Source of the DNA: Sporisorium sorghi
Taxonomy: Eukaryota > Basidiomycota > Ustilaginomycetes > Ustilaginales > Ustilaginaceae
NCBI GenBank assembly: GCA_023212695.1
Contig: JALCCG010000016.1
Span: forward strand, 62,001 to 126,000
DNA: 64,000 nucleotides
Direction of reading: 5' to 3'
Shown: positions 43,275 through 51,765 of the stretch, in pieces
How positions within the stretch are numbered: the first letter of the stretch is position 1
Layout: each line of letters starts with the position of its first letter
Notes under the pieces: model-generated
Told to the model about the DNA's origin: nothing
Databases searched by the model: none
What the model saw: the letters and a program-made list of their open reading frames with translations, nothing else
Position numbers and translations under genes: made by a program

Positions 43275-43303
43275 ATGATAAAGGGAAGCTCAGTAAAAGT
43301 CAA
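43275..43303 (-). promoter_or_regulatory. Promoter of the ectoine operon
   Basis: On the minus strand TTGACT (43298-43303), 17 bases, TATCAT (43275-43280). Transcription would start near 43268, immediately before the riboswitch aptamer. Confidence 0.78.
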
Positions 43304-43774
43304 ACCCCTGGAGCTGCATTTTCTGGAAATTCGGAGGTGAAATCAGGGCTCTTCCAAGGCATATTAGTAGCCATAATCTCCACAAATTCAGGGCTGTCCC
43401 CTGCCTGTCGCCTCCTTGTTCGGAGGTGTGTTTTTCGCTATACAGCAGGCATTGCGCCCATCAGATAACAGATAATTCATGCGGTAGATCATTCATGACA
43501 TGAATCATGAACGATGCAGAGGAGACAAGCCCTCAACTTCGAAACAGAATTTTTTTTTCAACACGATCCATTATAAGCTTTGTTAGCCCCCAATTTCGCT
43601 ATTCCAATATCATCACGATCGCTTTTTTTCGCTATTCGTTTATAGACTGATTCCTCAGAGGCTATCGTACATTCTTAAAATAATAGGTATATATCTATCA
43701 TTTATAAGCTGTTAACCCATGCGGCTAAGAGAGCATTTGCGTAGTATAAAGCAAATCTAAAGGAGGTGCTTGAT
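43304..43774. other. Gene-free region between the ectoine promoter and the collagen-like gene
   Basis: No convincing gene. It holds a CCTCC/GGAGG hairpin followed by TGTGTTTTT on the plus strand (about 43411-43436) and an inverted repeat built from TTCATGA and TCATGAA (about 43492-43512). A 24-codon minus-strand frame (43300-43374) has a weak GGAG site and overlaps the ectoine promoter. AT-rich sequence before the collagen-like gene (43660-43710) should contain its promoter; CATTTATA at about 43699 is loosely like a sigma-K -10, which I cannot confirm. Confidence 0.4.
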
Positions 43775-44722
43775 TTGGATTGTTCTTCTAGAAAGAGAAA
43801 ATTGTGTGCTCTTAAAAAGATAGAGAAAAAAGTACTGCACGCCAAGAAAAAAAGATGTCCTGATAACGGCAATAGTGGTAAAGGTGGACACAAGCCGATT
43901 CGTCGCCACTGTGTCAGAGGTCCCCGCGGACCGGTTGGACCGCAGGGACCTCTTGGACCAGTCGGACCTATGGGGCCGGTTGGAGCTCTTGGACCCGTTG
44001 GACCGGTCGGGCCAGCTGGGCCAATTGGGCCTGCTGGACCTGCTGGATCGTCAACAGGCATTCCGGGTCCAACAGGACCTGCAGGACCCGTTGGACCTGT
44101 TGGACCTGTCGGTGCTGCTGGAGCTGCTGGAGCGATCGGACCCGTTGGTCCTGCTGGAGCCGTCGGCCCTACTGGGCCAACAGGGGCTACTGGGTTGCCA
44201 GGTGGAGGAGCGATCATTCCTTTCGCATCCGGCATACCTCTTGCGCTTACAACCATTGTTGGAGGTTTGGTCGGAACGGTTGGTCTCGTAGGCTTCGGTA
44301 TTTCGGGTCCAACCGTTACGCTCGCTGGCGGAACGATCGACCTTACGGGTGCGGGAGGTACTGCGCTTGACTTTGCTTTCAATACGCCTCGCGCAGGCAC
44401 CATCACGGCAATTTCCGCAACCTTCAGCAACACCTTGGCACTCGACCTGCTTGGAACTACTGTTACGGTCACAGCCCAGCTGTACAGCGCTCCGGCTACA
44501 AGCAATATCTTCACGCCAATCCCCGGTGCCCTTGTCACATTGGCTCCCCCATATACCGGCGCAGTCACATTGGGTACGGTCAGCAACGGCTTCTTGGATG
44601 GCCTGGCTATTCCGGTTGCAGCAAATACCCGCTTGTTGATGGTATTCTCCACAACAGCAACAGGTCTGACTCTGATCACTGCAACTGCCGGTTACGGCAG
44701 TGCTGGCGTCAGTATTATATAA
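43775..44722 (+). CDS. Collagen-like, exosporium-type glycoprotein (BclA/BclB-like)
   Basis: About 315 residues in three parts. Residues 1-45 are rich in lysine, arginine and cysteine ([16 protein letters not shown]), with no signal peptide. Residues about 46-150 are Gly-X-Y repeats, mostly GPV, GPA and GAA. The C-terminal 165 residues form a hydrophobic, threonine-rich domain starting [19 protein letters not shown], which matches the BclB-type C-terminal domain. Such proteins form hair-like filaments on spores. The start is TTG at 43775, eight bases after AAAGGAGG; the GTG at 43766 lies inside that site. Single gene closed by a strong terminator. Confidence 0.85.
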   Translation: MDCSSRKRKLCALKKIEKKVLHAKKKRCPDNGNSGKGGHKPIRRHCVRGPRGPVGPQGPLGPVGPMGPVGALGPVGPVGPAGPIGPAGPAGSSTGIPGPTGPAGPVGPVGPVGAAGAAGAIGPVGPAGAVGPTGPTGATGLPGGGAIIPFASGIPLALTTIVGGLVGTVGLVGFGISGPTVTLAGGTIDLTGAGGTALDFAFNTPRAGTITAISATFSNTLALDLLGTTVTVTAQLYSAPATSNIFTPIPGALVTLAPPYTGAVTLGTVSNGFLDGLAIPVAANTRLLMVFSTTATGLTLITATAGYGSAGVSII

Positions 44723-44754
44723 TTTGCCCTATCCCGTATCTGTCATATATAACA

Positions 44755-44784
44755 AAGAAGCCCCGAGCATGCTCGGGGCTTCTT
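44755..44784. terminator. Bidirectional terminator between convergent genes
   Basis: AAGAAGCCCCGAGC pairs perfectly with GCTCGGGGCTTCTT around a two-base turn (a continuous palindrome). It serves the collagen-like gene and the convergent SDR gene. Confidence 0.88.
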
Positions 44785-44792
44785 CATATGGT

Positions 44793-45536
44793 TTAAACCG
44801 CTGTATATCCGCCATCCACCAGCAAGGTGGTGCCAGTAATAAAGGATGCGTCTTCGCTGGCAAGAAACAGCACGGCTTTAGCTACTTCTTCAGGCTGCCC
44901 CAAGCGCCCCATCGGATGCAGGCCGACCAAGTGCTGCGTGATCGCTTCAGTTCTTCCCTGAATAAGCGGAGTATCGATATAACCCGGGCACACTGCATTG
45001 ACCCGGATTCCTCTGGAGGCATAATCAGCGCCCATCGACTGCGTCAGCAGCTTAACGCCGCCTTTAGCCGAAGCATATGCGGTTACTCCTGCTTTTCCGA
45101 CATGGCTATGGATCGATCCGCAGTTTACAATAGCCCCGCCCGATCCCTGGGATAACAGCTGCTGGATTACATATTTATCACAGAGAAACACGCCTGTAAG
45201 ATTAATATCAATCGTTCTCTGCCAATTCTCCATCGTTAACTGATCTGCGGGAGCGTCATGCGCAATGCCTGCATTCGCAAACAAGATATCCACACGCCCA
45301 TACTGCTTGACCGTCTGTTCAACCATGTTGGCAACATCCTGCTCCTTGGTTACATCGGTTTTGACAAACAGGGTGTTAAACCCCGCTGCACTTAATTCGT
45401 CTGAAACAGCTTGTCCCCGGTCAGAGAAATCCGCAATAACAACGCTGGCTCCCTCTTTAACAAAAAGCCTTACCGTTGCCTCGCCAATCCCGCTGGCGCC
45501 TCCTGTTACGATAACAACCTTCGATTGAAATCTCAT
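44793..45536 (-). CDS. Short-chain dehydrogenase/reductase
   Basis: A 247-residue classical SDR: cofactor loop TGGASGIGEAT, ANAG, the serine of NCGSIHSHVG, catalytic YASAK and the C-terminal SFITGTTLLVDGGYTAV. The aspartate in VVIADFSD suggests NAD preference. It lies 52 bases after the flavin-reductase gene on the same strand and may be the third gene of a quinone-response operon. Substrate unknown. Confidence 0.88.
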   Translation of the reverse strand: MRFQSKVVIVTGGASGIGEATVRLFVKEGASVVIADFSDRGQAVSDELSAAGFNTLFVKTDVTKEQDVANMVEQTVKQYGRVDILFANAGIAHDAPADQLTMENWQRTIDINLTGVFLCDKYVIQQLLSQGSGGAIVNCGSIHSHVGKAGVTAYASAKGGVKLLTQSMGADYASRGIRVNAVCPGYIDTPLIQGRTEAITQHLVGLHPMGRLGQPEEVAKAVLFLASEDASFITGTTLLVDGGYTAV

Positions 45537-45588
45537 CCGTTAACCACTCCTCCTATATCGTTGAATTATTTATCGTATCTCGCCTGCG

Positions 45589-46200
45589 TTATAATGGCCG
45601 CTCAATGGTGAACATATCTCCCAGAGCAGCATAGATGTTCCCCGCCATACGGCTCACAGGCTTCAGCTTGGCAGCGTCAATCCGGCCCTTCTCGTAGAGT
45701 TCCTCCGATACGTGAAACCTTACCACGCGGACGATCAGCAGATCAGCAGCTGGCCTCTGTTCTGCGTCATTCAAGGCAACCGCCTGTTCCAGTACACATT
45801 CCATGCGAATCTTGCTTTCCTGAATGCCGGGAACGGCAACAGCCTCACTGGCCACCGGCGTCAGATTCGTTCGTTCAATCTCGCTTTCATGCGGTAGAAG
45901 ATTCGCAGCCGTTTCATTCACGGCTGCCACGTTATCTTCGTCCACGATATGGATGACAAGCTCACCCTTAAGCATGGCATTCCTCGCCGTATCCTTTGCG
46001 ATGCCATTCTTTCGCTGAACCGAAACGGACAGCATGGGAGGATTGCTGGACACAATCGAGAAATAGCTGAACGGCGCCGCGTTCAGCACGCCATCCGCTG
46101 ATAATGTTGTAACAAAAGCGATCGGTCGGGGGACAACACTGCCAATCAAAAGCTTGTAATTGTCCCGTTCGTCTTGGACTTTTGGATCAATGGATATCAT
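45589..46200 (-). CDS. Flavin reductase family protein
   Basis: About 203 residues of the flavin reductase-like (FMN-binding split-barrel) family, with GSVVPRPIAFVTTLSADGVLNAAPFSYFSIVSSNPPMLSVSVQ. Members reduce free FMN or bind flavin for partner enzymes. The ATG at 46200 is one base past the dioxygenase stop (46202), so the two are tightly coupled; they may act together on quinones or other aromatics. Confidence 0.88.
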   Translation of the reverse strand: MISIDPKVQDERDNYKLLIGSVVPRPIAFVTTLSADGVLNAAPFSYFSIVSSNPPMLSVSVQRKNGIAKDTARNAMLKGELVIHIVDEDNVAAVNETAANLLPHESEIERTNLTPVASEAVAVPGIQESKIRMECVLEQAVALNDAEQRPAADLLIVRVVRFHVSEELYEKGRIDAAKLKPVSRMAGNIYAALGDMFTIERPL

Positions 46201-46201
46201 T

Positions 46202-47149
46202 TCACTTGCCCCTCTCCAGTGTACGAATTTGGATCGGCTCCAGTCCTTCCTCAATTCGGAGGCGTTCCGGCTCCAACCACGCAGGAAGTTTCAATCGTTC
46301 ACCCAATGAACGGAGATCCTCATCCATCGTAAATCCAGGCACATCCGTGGCAATCTCAAACAATATGCCCCCTCGTTCCCTAAAATATAACGATTTAAAA
46401 TAATTGCGGTTCATCATATCGGTGGATGCGTACCCGTACTTCTTCACCCATTCCTTCCATTCACCGAGTTCCATATCGTCTTTTGCCCGCCAAGCAATAT
46501 GATGAGCAGTTCCGGCACCTCCAGCGCCCCAAGAGATATCCCGCATCGGAAGATCAATCATATTCCCGCAGGGTCCCGCGGACGCATACCGGGCATAGTT
46601 CACATCCTCCCCAATGAATGTAAGTCCCAGTACCTGCTCAAGCGCCTCCTTCGTTTCCTTCCACTTGCTGCTGAACAGCACCGCACCGCCGAATCCTTTA
46701 ATTGCTGTCTCCGAAGTAATGTCATCCACGCTCCACCCGCTCATCGATCCGCTGTCCCGCTCAACCAGTTCCAGGCGAAGCCCATCACGATCAGAGAATT
46801 GAAGATAAGGCTCATTAAACCTGAACGCTTTCATAACCGAGACGCCAAAACTCCGCAACCGCTGCTCCCAGTAGGAAAGAGCGCCTATAGGCACTGCAAA
46901 TGTGATATAACCGACCTGCCCCCCTCCATGCATGCCTCTTCGCGAAGCAGAAGACGGAAAGAACGTAATAATCGTTCCTGGCTGCCCTGCCTCATCCCCG
47001 AAATACAAATGATAAACCTCTGGCGCATCATAATTGACCGTCCTCTTCACCATTCTTAACCCAAGCACGCCAGTATAAAAATCAACGTTCCTCTGCGGAT
47101 CCTGTGCATAAGCCGTAATATGATGAATGCCTGCCGTTTGTAACGTCAT
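46202..47149 (-). CDS. Ring-cleaving dioxygenase, VOC fold (MhqO/MhqA-like)
   Basis: A 315-residue protein with two VOC (glyoxalase-fold) halves. The first begins GIHHITAYAQDPQRNVDFYTGVLGLRMVKRTVNYD; the second contains AHHIAWRAKDD. Metal ligands would be the early histidine, a histidine of HHIAW and a late glutamate (GILFEIATD). Homologues in B. subtilis are induced by hydroquinones under MhqR. A perfect 16-bp palindrome of the MhqR-box type overlaps its promoter, supporting this role. Confidence 0.88.
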   Translation of the reverse strand: MTLQTAGIHHITAYAQDPQRNVDFYTGVLGLRMVKRTVNYDAPEVYHLYFGDEAGQPGTIITFFPSSASRRGMHGGGQVGYITFAVPIGALSYWEQRLRSFGVSVMKAFRFNEPYLQFSDRDGLRLELVERDSGSMSGWSVDDITSETAIKGFGGAVLFSSKWKETKEALEQVLGLTFIGEDVNYARYASAGPCGNMIDLPMRDISWGAGGAGTAHHIAWRAKDDMELGEWKEWVKKYGYASTDMMNRNYFKSLYFRERGGILFEIATDVPGFTMDEDLRSLGERLKLPAWLEPERLRIEEGLEPIQIRTLERGK

Positions 47150-47222
47150 GTTTCTTCTCCCCCTTATCGAACGTTATTTGGTAGATGATCATAGTTATTT
47201 GAATACAATCTCAATTTATAAT

Positions 47223-47263
47223 ATCTTTAATTAAAGATTATATATTTTCCTATTTGTTGTCAA
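47223..47263 (-). promoter_or_regulatory. Promoter with MhqR-box-like palindrome
   Basis: ATCTTTAATTAAAGAT (47223-47238) is a perfect palindrome. On the minus strand it covers and follows the -10 box TATAAT (47237-47242); TTGACA is at 47258-47263, a short 15-base spacer. The ATCT/AGAT ends resemble the B. subtilis MhqR site. Confidence 0.6.
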
Positions 47264-47298
47264 GCAAGATATTCTGTTCCAAGCCCCTTTCCCTTCAT

Positions 47299-47339
47299 AA
47301 AAAAGCCGTCAAGAACGAATACCCGTTCTTAACGGCTTC
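47299..47339 (-). terminator. Intrinsic terminator after the AI-2E family gene
   Basis: AAGCCGTTAAGAACG pairs with CGTTCTTGACGGCTT (one mismatch) around a 6-base loop, followed on the minus strand by TTTTTTA. Confidence 0.85.
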
Positions 47340-47367
47340 ACTTTTTACATTCAGCTCATTTCTGAGC

Positions 47368-48447
47368 TCAAGCTTTTTCCCATTTTTCCTTAAAGAACAG
47401 CTGATACACTCTGGTAACCACAATTTTAATGATCATATACACGGGCACCACGATCAGAATTCCGATAATCCCGCCAAGATCCTGTCCCACCAGAACGAGG
47501 ATGATGATTGTAATCGGGTGAATGGCCAGCTGTTTACCAAAGATATACGGTCCAATCAGGTTATCCTGAACTTGCTGAGCGGCCAGAATGACAACGAGGG
47601 ACCAGATCGCCGTTCCCGGGGATTGGATGAACCCGATGATAACGATCGGGATGGAGGACAGAATGGCCCCGATAAACGGAATAAAGTTTGCAAAGAACGC
47701 TACCACTGTAAGCAGCAAGGCATACGGCAGCCCAATAATGAGGAAGCCGAAGTACATCAAGACGCCCAAAGCCAAATTGACGAGCACCCGTCCCACGATA
47801 AACCCTTTGAGTGCGCTATTGATTTCATCCAGTACCGAAGCACCCACTTCCTTGAAGCGGTTCGGCATAAAGCTGACAATCATCTTCCCAAACTTCCCGC
47901 CTTCCTTCAGCATGTAGTAGAGCATGATCGGGAACGTAAACAATACAATGGCAAAGTTCGATACAATCGAGAACAGATTCATAATGTAATTCGTGAGGAA
48001 CGTAAAGCCTTGATTCAAATAGTCGGTTAATTGGGTAAGTGGATTAGAATCCTCCGGAAATATCTCCTTGAACAAACCGTTATTTTCCCATTCCTGCAGC
48101 TGTTCCCCTAATGCAGCAAACAACGCAGGCGCATTGTCCACAAGCGCAATGATTTGATCACGCAGGGACGGCCACACTCCGATAATGAATCCCGTGAATA
48201 TACCGGCAAATACGACATAAATGAGCAGAATCGCCAGCGAGCGATTGAGCTTTCGCTTTTCCAGAAGATCAACCAGCGGCCTGAGCAGGTAATAGAAAAA
48301 TCCCGATAGCATCAAAGGCACGAGGATAATGGAGAAGAACGAAAGAATCGGTCTGAATATAAAATTCACCAGCGATCCCAAGTAAATAATGATCAGAACC
48401 AGGATCACGGCAAGACACAATTTGAAAAACTTATTCATTTTCAGCAA
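47368..48447 (-). CDS. AI-2E family transporter (PerM-like)
   Basis: A 359-residue membrane protein with about eight hydrophobic segments. The central block AFFANFIPFIGAILSSIPIVIIG and the C-terminal GPYIFGKQLAIHPITIIILVLVGQDLGGIIG are family signatures. Despite the name, most members are not quorum-signal exporters; some move sodium/protons or lipids. A GGAGAAGGGG sequence is ten bases before TTG (48447) and twenty before ATG (48438). A four-codon frame (ATG CTG TTT TGC stop) sits between, which could couple initiation. Confidence 0.85.
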   Translation of the reverse strand: MLKMNKFFKLCLAVILVLIIIYLGSLVNFIFRPILSFFSIILVPLMLSGFFYYLLRPLVDLLEKRKLNRSLAILLIYVVFAGIFTGFIIGVWPSLRDQIIALVDNAPALFAALGEQLQEWENNGLFKEIFPEDSNPLTQLTDYLNQGFTFLTNYIMNLFSIVSNFAIVLFTFPIMLYYMLKEGGKFGKMIVSFMPNRFKEVGASVLDEINSALKGFIVGRVLVNLALGVLMYFGFLIIGLPYALLLTVVAFFANFIPFIGAILSSIPIVIIGFIQSPGTAIWSLVVILAAQQVQDNLIGPYIFGKQLAIHPITIIILVLVGQDLGGIIGILIVVPVYMIIKIVVTRVYQLFFKEKWEKA

Positions 48448-48618
48448 AACAGCATGCCCCTTCTCCTACTTTTTTCAATCATCGTATCATGACAACGAGT
48501 TGTGATACAAATAGCAACCGTGACAGCTTGTATGAAATGAAGACGCTGCCGCATCCACCGTTTAAAAACATCGGTTGCACACCATACTGCGGATATATAC
48601 TTCTCCTAACGGCTCACG

Positions 48619-48624
48619 TATAAT
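48619..48624 (+). promoter_or_regulatory. Candidate -10 box for the cardiolipin synthase gene
   Basis: TATAAT lies 50 bases before the cls start with a poor -35. The AGGAGGAT ribosome binding site follows at about 48655. Evidence is limited to the hexamer and position. Confidence 0.4.
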
Positions 48625-48673
48625 ATGAAGCATTGCAAGGGCAAGGCTATAGTTTAGGAGGATAATTAAAAAC

Positions 48674-50122
48674 ATGCATGTTACTTCCATTATTCTTGGT
48701 CTGATCATCATTCTGAATATTGTGTTCTCCATGTTCGTGGTCTTTAGGGAACGGCGGGATGCCGGCTCGACTTGGGCATGGCTGTTGGTGCTGTCCTTTA
48801 TACCCATTCTCGGGTTTATTCTGTACCTGCTGTTCGCTCAAAACTTAAGAAGAATCCGACTCTTTCATTGGGATGACCTGCAGAAAACCGGTATTGAGAA
48901 GGTGTTACTGTCCCAGATGGAAGGAATGAGTTCCGGGGAATACCCGTTTCGCAACCAGGCCGCCAAGGATAACAGCGATTTGATTCATATGCACATCAAC
49001 GAAAATCAGGCTATTCTTACGGACGACAACGACGTCGAGATTTTCACGGATGGACGCAAGAAGTTTGAACGACTGTTTCAGGATATTGAGGAAGCCAAAG
49101 TCTACATACACATTCAATACTATATTATCCGTCGTGATGAGCTTGGCAAGAAGTTGATGACCCTGTTAACCAAAAAGGTAAAAGAAGGCGTGAAAGTCCG
49201 GGTTCTATACGATGAGCTCGGCTCACGTCAATTAACCAAGGGATTCTTCAAGGCATTTCGCGAAGCTGGTGGTGAAGCCGAGGCCTTCTTCCCTTCCAAG
49301 CTGCGCTTCATTAATCTGCGCTTAAATTACCGAAATCACCGGAAGCTGGCGATCATTGATGGCAATATCGGCTATGTCGGAGGTTTTAATGTCGGGGATG
49401 AGTATTTGGGCCTGAACTCCAAATTCGGGTATTGGCGTGATACCCATCTGCGCATCTTAGGCGAAGCCGTCTACGCGATGCAGGTTCGTTTCATTCTGGA
49501 CTGGAACCAGGCTTCTCACCATAATGACATCTCCTATGAATCCAATCTGTTTCCCAAAATCAATTCACCGGGTAATGTCGGCATTCAGATTGTCACCAGC
49601 GGTCCCGATTCAAGATACGAGCACATCAAGAACGGTTATATCAAAATGATCTCGTCCGCCAAACAATCAATTTATATCCAGACGCCCTATTTTATCCCGG
49701 ATGCAAGCCTGCTTGATGCGCTTCGCATTGCGGCGCTGTCCGGTGTAGAGGTTCACCTGATGATCCCGGATAAACCGGATCATCCCTTTGTGTACTGGGC
49801 AACCTTGTCCTACATCGGGGAGATGCTGAGAACGGGTGCTAACGTATATCTATACAATAACGGGTTCATTCATGCCAAAACCATCATCATTGATGAGAAA
49901 ATCTCATCCGTTGGCACGGCGAACATTGATGTTCGCAGCTTCAAGCTCAATTTCGAAGTGAATGCCTTCCTGTACGATGAGCAGCTGTCGAAACGATTGA
50001 CTCGAATATTCCACCATGATCTTCGTGTATCCAGCCAGCTCACCATGAAGCAGTATCTTGAACGCTCGAGATGGGTCAAGTTCAAGGAGTCGATCTCCCG
50101 TCTGCTGTCACCTATTCTGTAG
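48674..50122 (+). CDS. cls: Cardiolipin synthase
   Basis: A 482-residue phospholipase D superfamily enzyme. Two N-terminal membrane helices (residues about 1-25 and 33-58) precede two HKD catalytic motifs, NHRKLAIIDGNIGYVGGFN (about residue 217) and HAKTIIIDEKISSVGTANID (about 397). It condenses two phosphatidylglycerols to cardiolipin at the membrane. The ATG has AGGAGGAT eleven bases upstream. Full length for Firmicutes Cls. Single gene. Confidence 0.95.
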   Translation: MHVTSIILGLIIILNIVFSMFVVFRERRDAGSTWAWLLVLSFIPILGFILYLLFAQNLRRIRLFHWDDLQKTGIEKVLLSQMEGMSSGEYPFRNQAAKDNSDLIHMHINENQAILTDDNDVEIFTDGRKKFERLFQDIEEAKVYIHIQYYIIRRDELGKKLMTLLTKKVKEGVKVRVLYDELGSRQLTKGFFKAFREAGGEAEAFFPSKLRFINLRLNYRNHRKLAIIDGNIGYVGGFNVGDEYLGLNSKFGYWRDTHLRILGEAVYAMQVRFILDWNQASHHNDISYESNLFPKINSPGNVGIQIVTSGPDSRYEHIKNGYIKMISSAKQSIYIQTPYFIPDASLLDALRIAALSGVEVHLMIPDKPDHPFVYWATLSYIGEMLRTGANVYLYNNGFIHAKTIIIDEKISSVGTANIDVRSFKLNFEVNAFLYDEQLSKRLTRIFHHDLRVSSQLTMKQYLERSRWVKFKESISRLLSPIL

Positions 50123-50145
50123 GACGAACCCGTACACTGCTTTAA

Positions 50146-50301
50146 ATAGATTCGGATGCACATGAAGACTTTGACCGACTGGCAGAGGGCGGCAAGGTCA
50201 TTGACCCGCTGAAGATTCAGTTCTGGGGAGCGCTGTTCGGTGTGCTGGAGGACAAGTTCGGCGTATTATGGCAAGTTACAACAGAAGCTCAAATCAATTA
50301 A
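50146..50301 (+). pseudogene. C-terminal remnant of a PhnB-like VOC protein
   Basis: A 51-codon open stretch begins after an in-frame stop and has no start codon. It reads AHEDFDRLAEGGKVIDPLKI, then WGALFGVLEDKFGVLWQV, which is the C-terminal half of PhnB-type glyoxalase-fold proteins. The N-terminal half is missing. A terminator follows at 50303-50341, probably inherited from the lost gene. Confidence 0.75.
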
Positions 50302-50302
50302 A

Positions 50303-50341
50303 CGAAGAAGGCCCTTCAAGTTACCTTGGAGGGCCTTCTTC
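50303..50341. terminator. Bidirectional intrinsic terminator
   Basis: GAAGAAGGCCCT pairs perfectly with AGGGCCTTCTTC around a 14-base loop. It serves the VOC remnant and possibly the azoreductase gene 87 bases away. Confidence 0.8.
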
Positions 50342-50427
50342 TCATATTAGCTCCGTGGTTAGAGAGCCGCGGCTGGTATAACGTTTTTATTGAAAACTCA
50401 ATAATGGATGTGTTATTCCAACACCGG

Positions 50428-51084
50428 TTAACCTGCCTCCGACGGTTTTTCTCCACTCCACCGCTCGGCAATCTCGGCAGCCGCCAAACGGCTTGTATCC
50501 AGAATATCGTTTTTATCCAGAACAGCGTGCCCCTGCGCACGGATGATCTGATAATCGGTAATGCCCAGAAATTCGAACATGGATTTCAAATACTTATGCG
50601 AATATTCAACCTCACTATACCAATCGTTCTCGGTATATACCCCATCACTGCCCTGAATCACCACAACGCTTCGGCCATCCGTAAGGAGTCCCTCGGAACC
50701 GCTTTCGGTGTATCTGAACGTTTCCTGCGGTATGATGATGTTGTCCAAATAATCCTTCAGCCTGGAAGGGACGTTAAAATTATGCAGCGGCATAGCGATC
50801 ACATATTTCGTAGCCCTCTTGAACTGCTGCAAGATTTCTGCCATCCGGCCCATCACCTTCTCCTCATCTTCTGTTAGAAGCTCCCCGGTTTCAAGCTTTC
50901 CCCACCCGTTCAACAAATTCACATCAATGGCAGGCACATGCTCTCGATATAAATCAATCTGTTCGAGCACGCTCTCAGGACTATGTGCGCGATACTGACT
51001 TATGAAATGATCCAACACCTGCAAGCTTAGAGAATCTGCACTTACAACTCTAGGATGGGCATTAATGACAAGTACTCTTTCCAT
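50428..51084 (-). CDS. azoR: FMN-dependent NADH:quinone oxidoreductase / azoreductase
   Basis: About 218 residues with the flavodoxin-like fold. It begins MERVLVINAHPRVVSADSLSLQVLDHFI. Family-typical stretches are YVIAMPLHNFNVPSRLKDYLDNII and VVVIQGSDGVYTENDWYSEVEYSHKYLKSMFEFLGI. AzoR proteins reduce quinones and azo dyes by two electrons. ATG at 51084 or 51093. The promoter region shares a 16-bp operator with the MarR-type gene upstream, so it is probably induced by quinones or other electrophiles. Confidence 0.9.
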   Translation of the reverse strand: MERVLVINAHPRVVSADSLSLQVLDHFISQYRAHSPESVLEQIDLYREHVPAIDVNLLNGWGKLETGELLTEDEEKVMGRMAEILQQFKRATKYVIAMPLHNFNVPSRLKDYLDNIIIPQETFRYTESGSEGLLTDGRSVVVIQGSDGVYTENDWYSEVEYSHKYLKSMFEFLGITDYQIIRAQGHAVLDKNDILDTSRLAAAEIAERWSGEKPSEAG

Positions 51085-51195
51085 ATGAACCATTCACTCC
51101 TTTAATATGTTGTTTGTTCCAGATAACCGATAACCCGTAATGACGAAGTGAATCCACCTCCTTGTTAGAATCAAGATTCAGTTGTGAAGCTCATT

Positions 51196-51224
51196 ATTTT
51201 ATATATATTTGTTTGTACATACAA
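51196..51224 (-). promoter_or_regulatory. azoR promoter with MarR operator
   Basis: On the minus strand TTGTAT (51219-51224), 17 bases, TAAAAT (51196-51201). The 16-mer TTGTTTGTACATACAA (51209-51224, plus strand) covers the -35. It differs by one base from a 16-mer at the marR promoter (51722-51737). Confidence 0.68.
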
Positions 51225-51255
51225 TTATTATTCGTGAAAATAAAGACCTCAGTCC

Positions 51256-51678
51256 TTATTCTAATTGATCGCTAACCTCATAGAGCCGCAGTGATAATTC
51301 GTCGCCTTCAGCGTTGCCTAAGATGGCACCATACCGGCTGCGCAGATGGTTCCAGCATTCGTGAATAACCTCTTCGAGCGCCTTCCCTTTATCCGTTGTG
51401 TAGATCAGCGACATCCTTCCCTCTACCCGATTATACACAAGGCCTTTGACGGCCAGCTTCTCAATCAGTCGGGTAACCGTAGAAGGCTGAAGATGGAGAA
51501 TTTCGCCTAATTCCTTCTGCGAGATCCCTTCCTTCTCATATACAGCCATAAGTAAATAAGCATACGTTGGTGATAATCCGCTTGCGGCAAACTCGTCTTC
51601 TGCCATCTTCGTAATCACCCGGCTAAGACGATTGGCTGTAAAGTACAGGCATTCTTTGATATACGTATTCAGCATCAT
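51256..51678 (-). CDS. MarR family regulator adjacent to azoR
   Basis: A 140-residue winged-helix repressor: SQKELGEILHLQPSTVTRLIEKLAVKGLVYNRVEGR is the helix-turn-helix and wing. The ATG at 51678 follows AAGAGGTAGCC; the frame is open to 51786. A single cysteine near the N-terminus (KECLYF) could sense electrophiles as in OhrR or YodB, by inference. Its own promoter and that of azoR carry nearly identical operators, which indicates autoregulation and control of azoR. Confidence 0.88.
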   Translation of the reverse strand: MMLNTYIKECLYFTANRLSRVITKMAEDEFAASGLSPTYAYLLMAVYEKEGISQKELGEILHLQPSTVTRLIEKLAVKGLVYNRVEGRMSLIYTTDKGKALEEVIHECWNHLRSRYGAILGNAEGDELSLRLYEVSDQLE

Positions 51679-51721
51679 GGCTACCTCTTTCGCTAAGTTC
51701 ATCACGATGATCAACCATTTA

Positions 51722-51765
51722 TTGTTTGCACATACAAATATAATGGATTTCCAAATAAAAGTAAA
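51722..51765 (-). promoter_or_regulatory. marR promoter with second copy of the operator
   Basis: On the minus strand TTTACT (51760-51765), 17 bases, TATATT (51737-51742). The operator TTGTTTGCACATACAA (51722-51737) follows the -10 directly and would cover the transcription start. Confidence 0.7.

Noticed and set aside
43300..43374. 24-codon minus-strand frame upstream of the ectoine promoter
   Set aside because: It has only a weak GGAG and its stop overlaps the -35 box; there is no terminator or conserved motif. Kept only as a note.
43411..43436. Plus-strand terminator of an unseen gene or RNA
   Set aside because: A hairpin and T-rich tail are present, but no gene, promoter or known RNA motif precedes it on that strand.
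43920..44200. Possible CRISPR-like repeat
   Set aside because: The repetition is nine-base Gly-X-Y coding sequence of variable order with no repeat-spacer pattern.
43702..44679. Long antisense open frame across the collagen-like gene
   Set aside because: It is produced by the GC-rich Gly-X-Y repeats read on the other strand; it lacks a ribosome binding site and the sense frame has clear family features.
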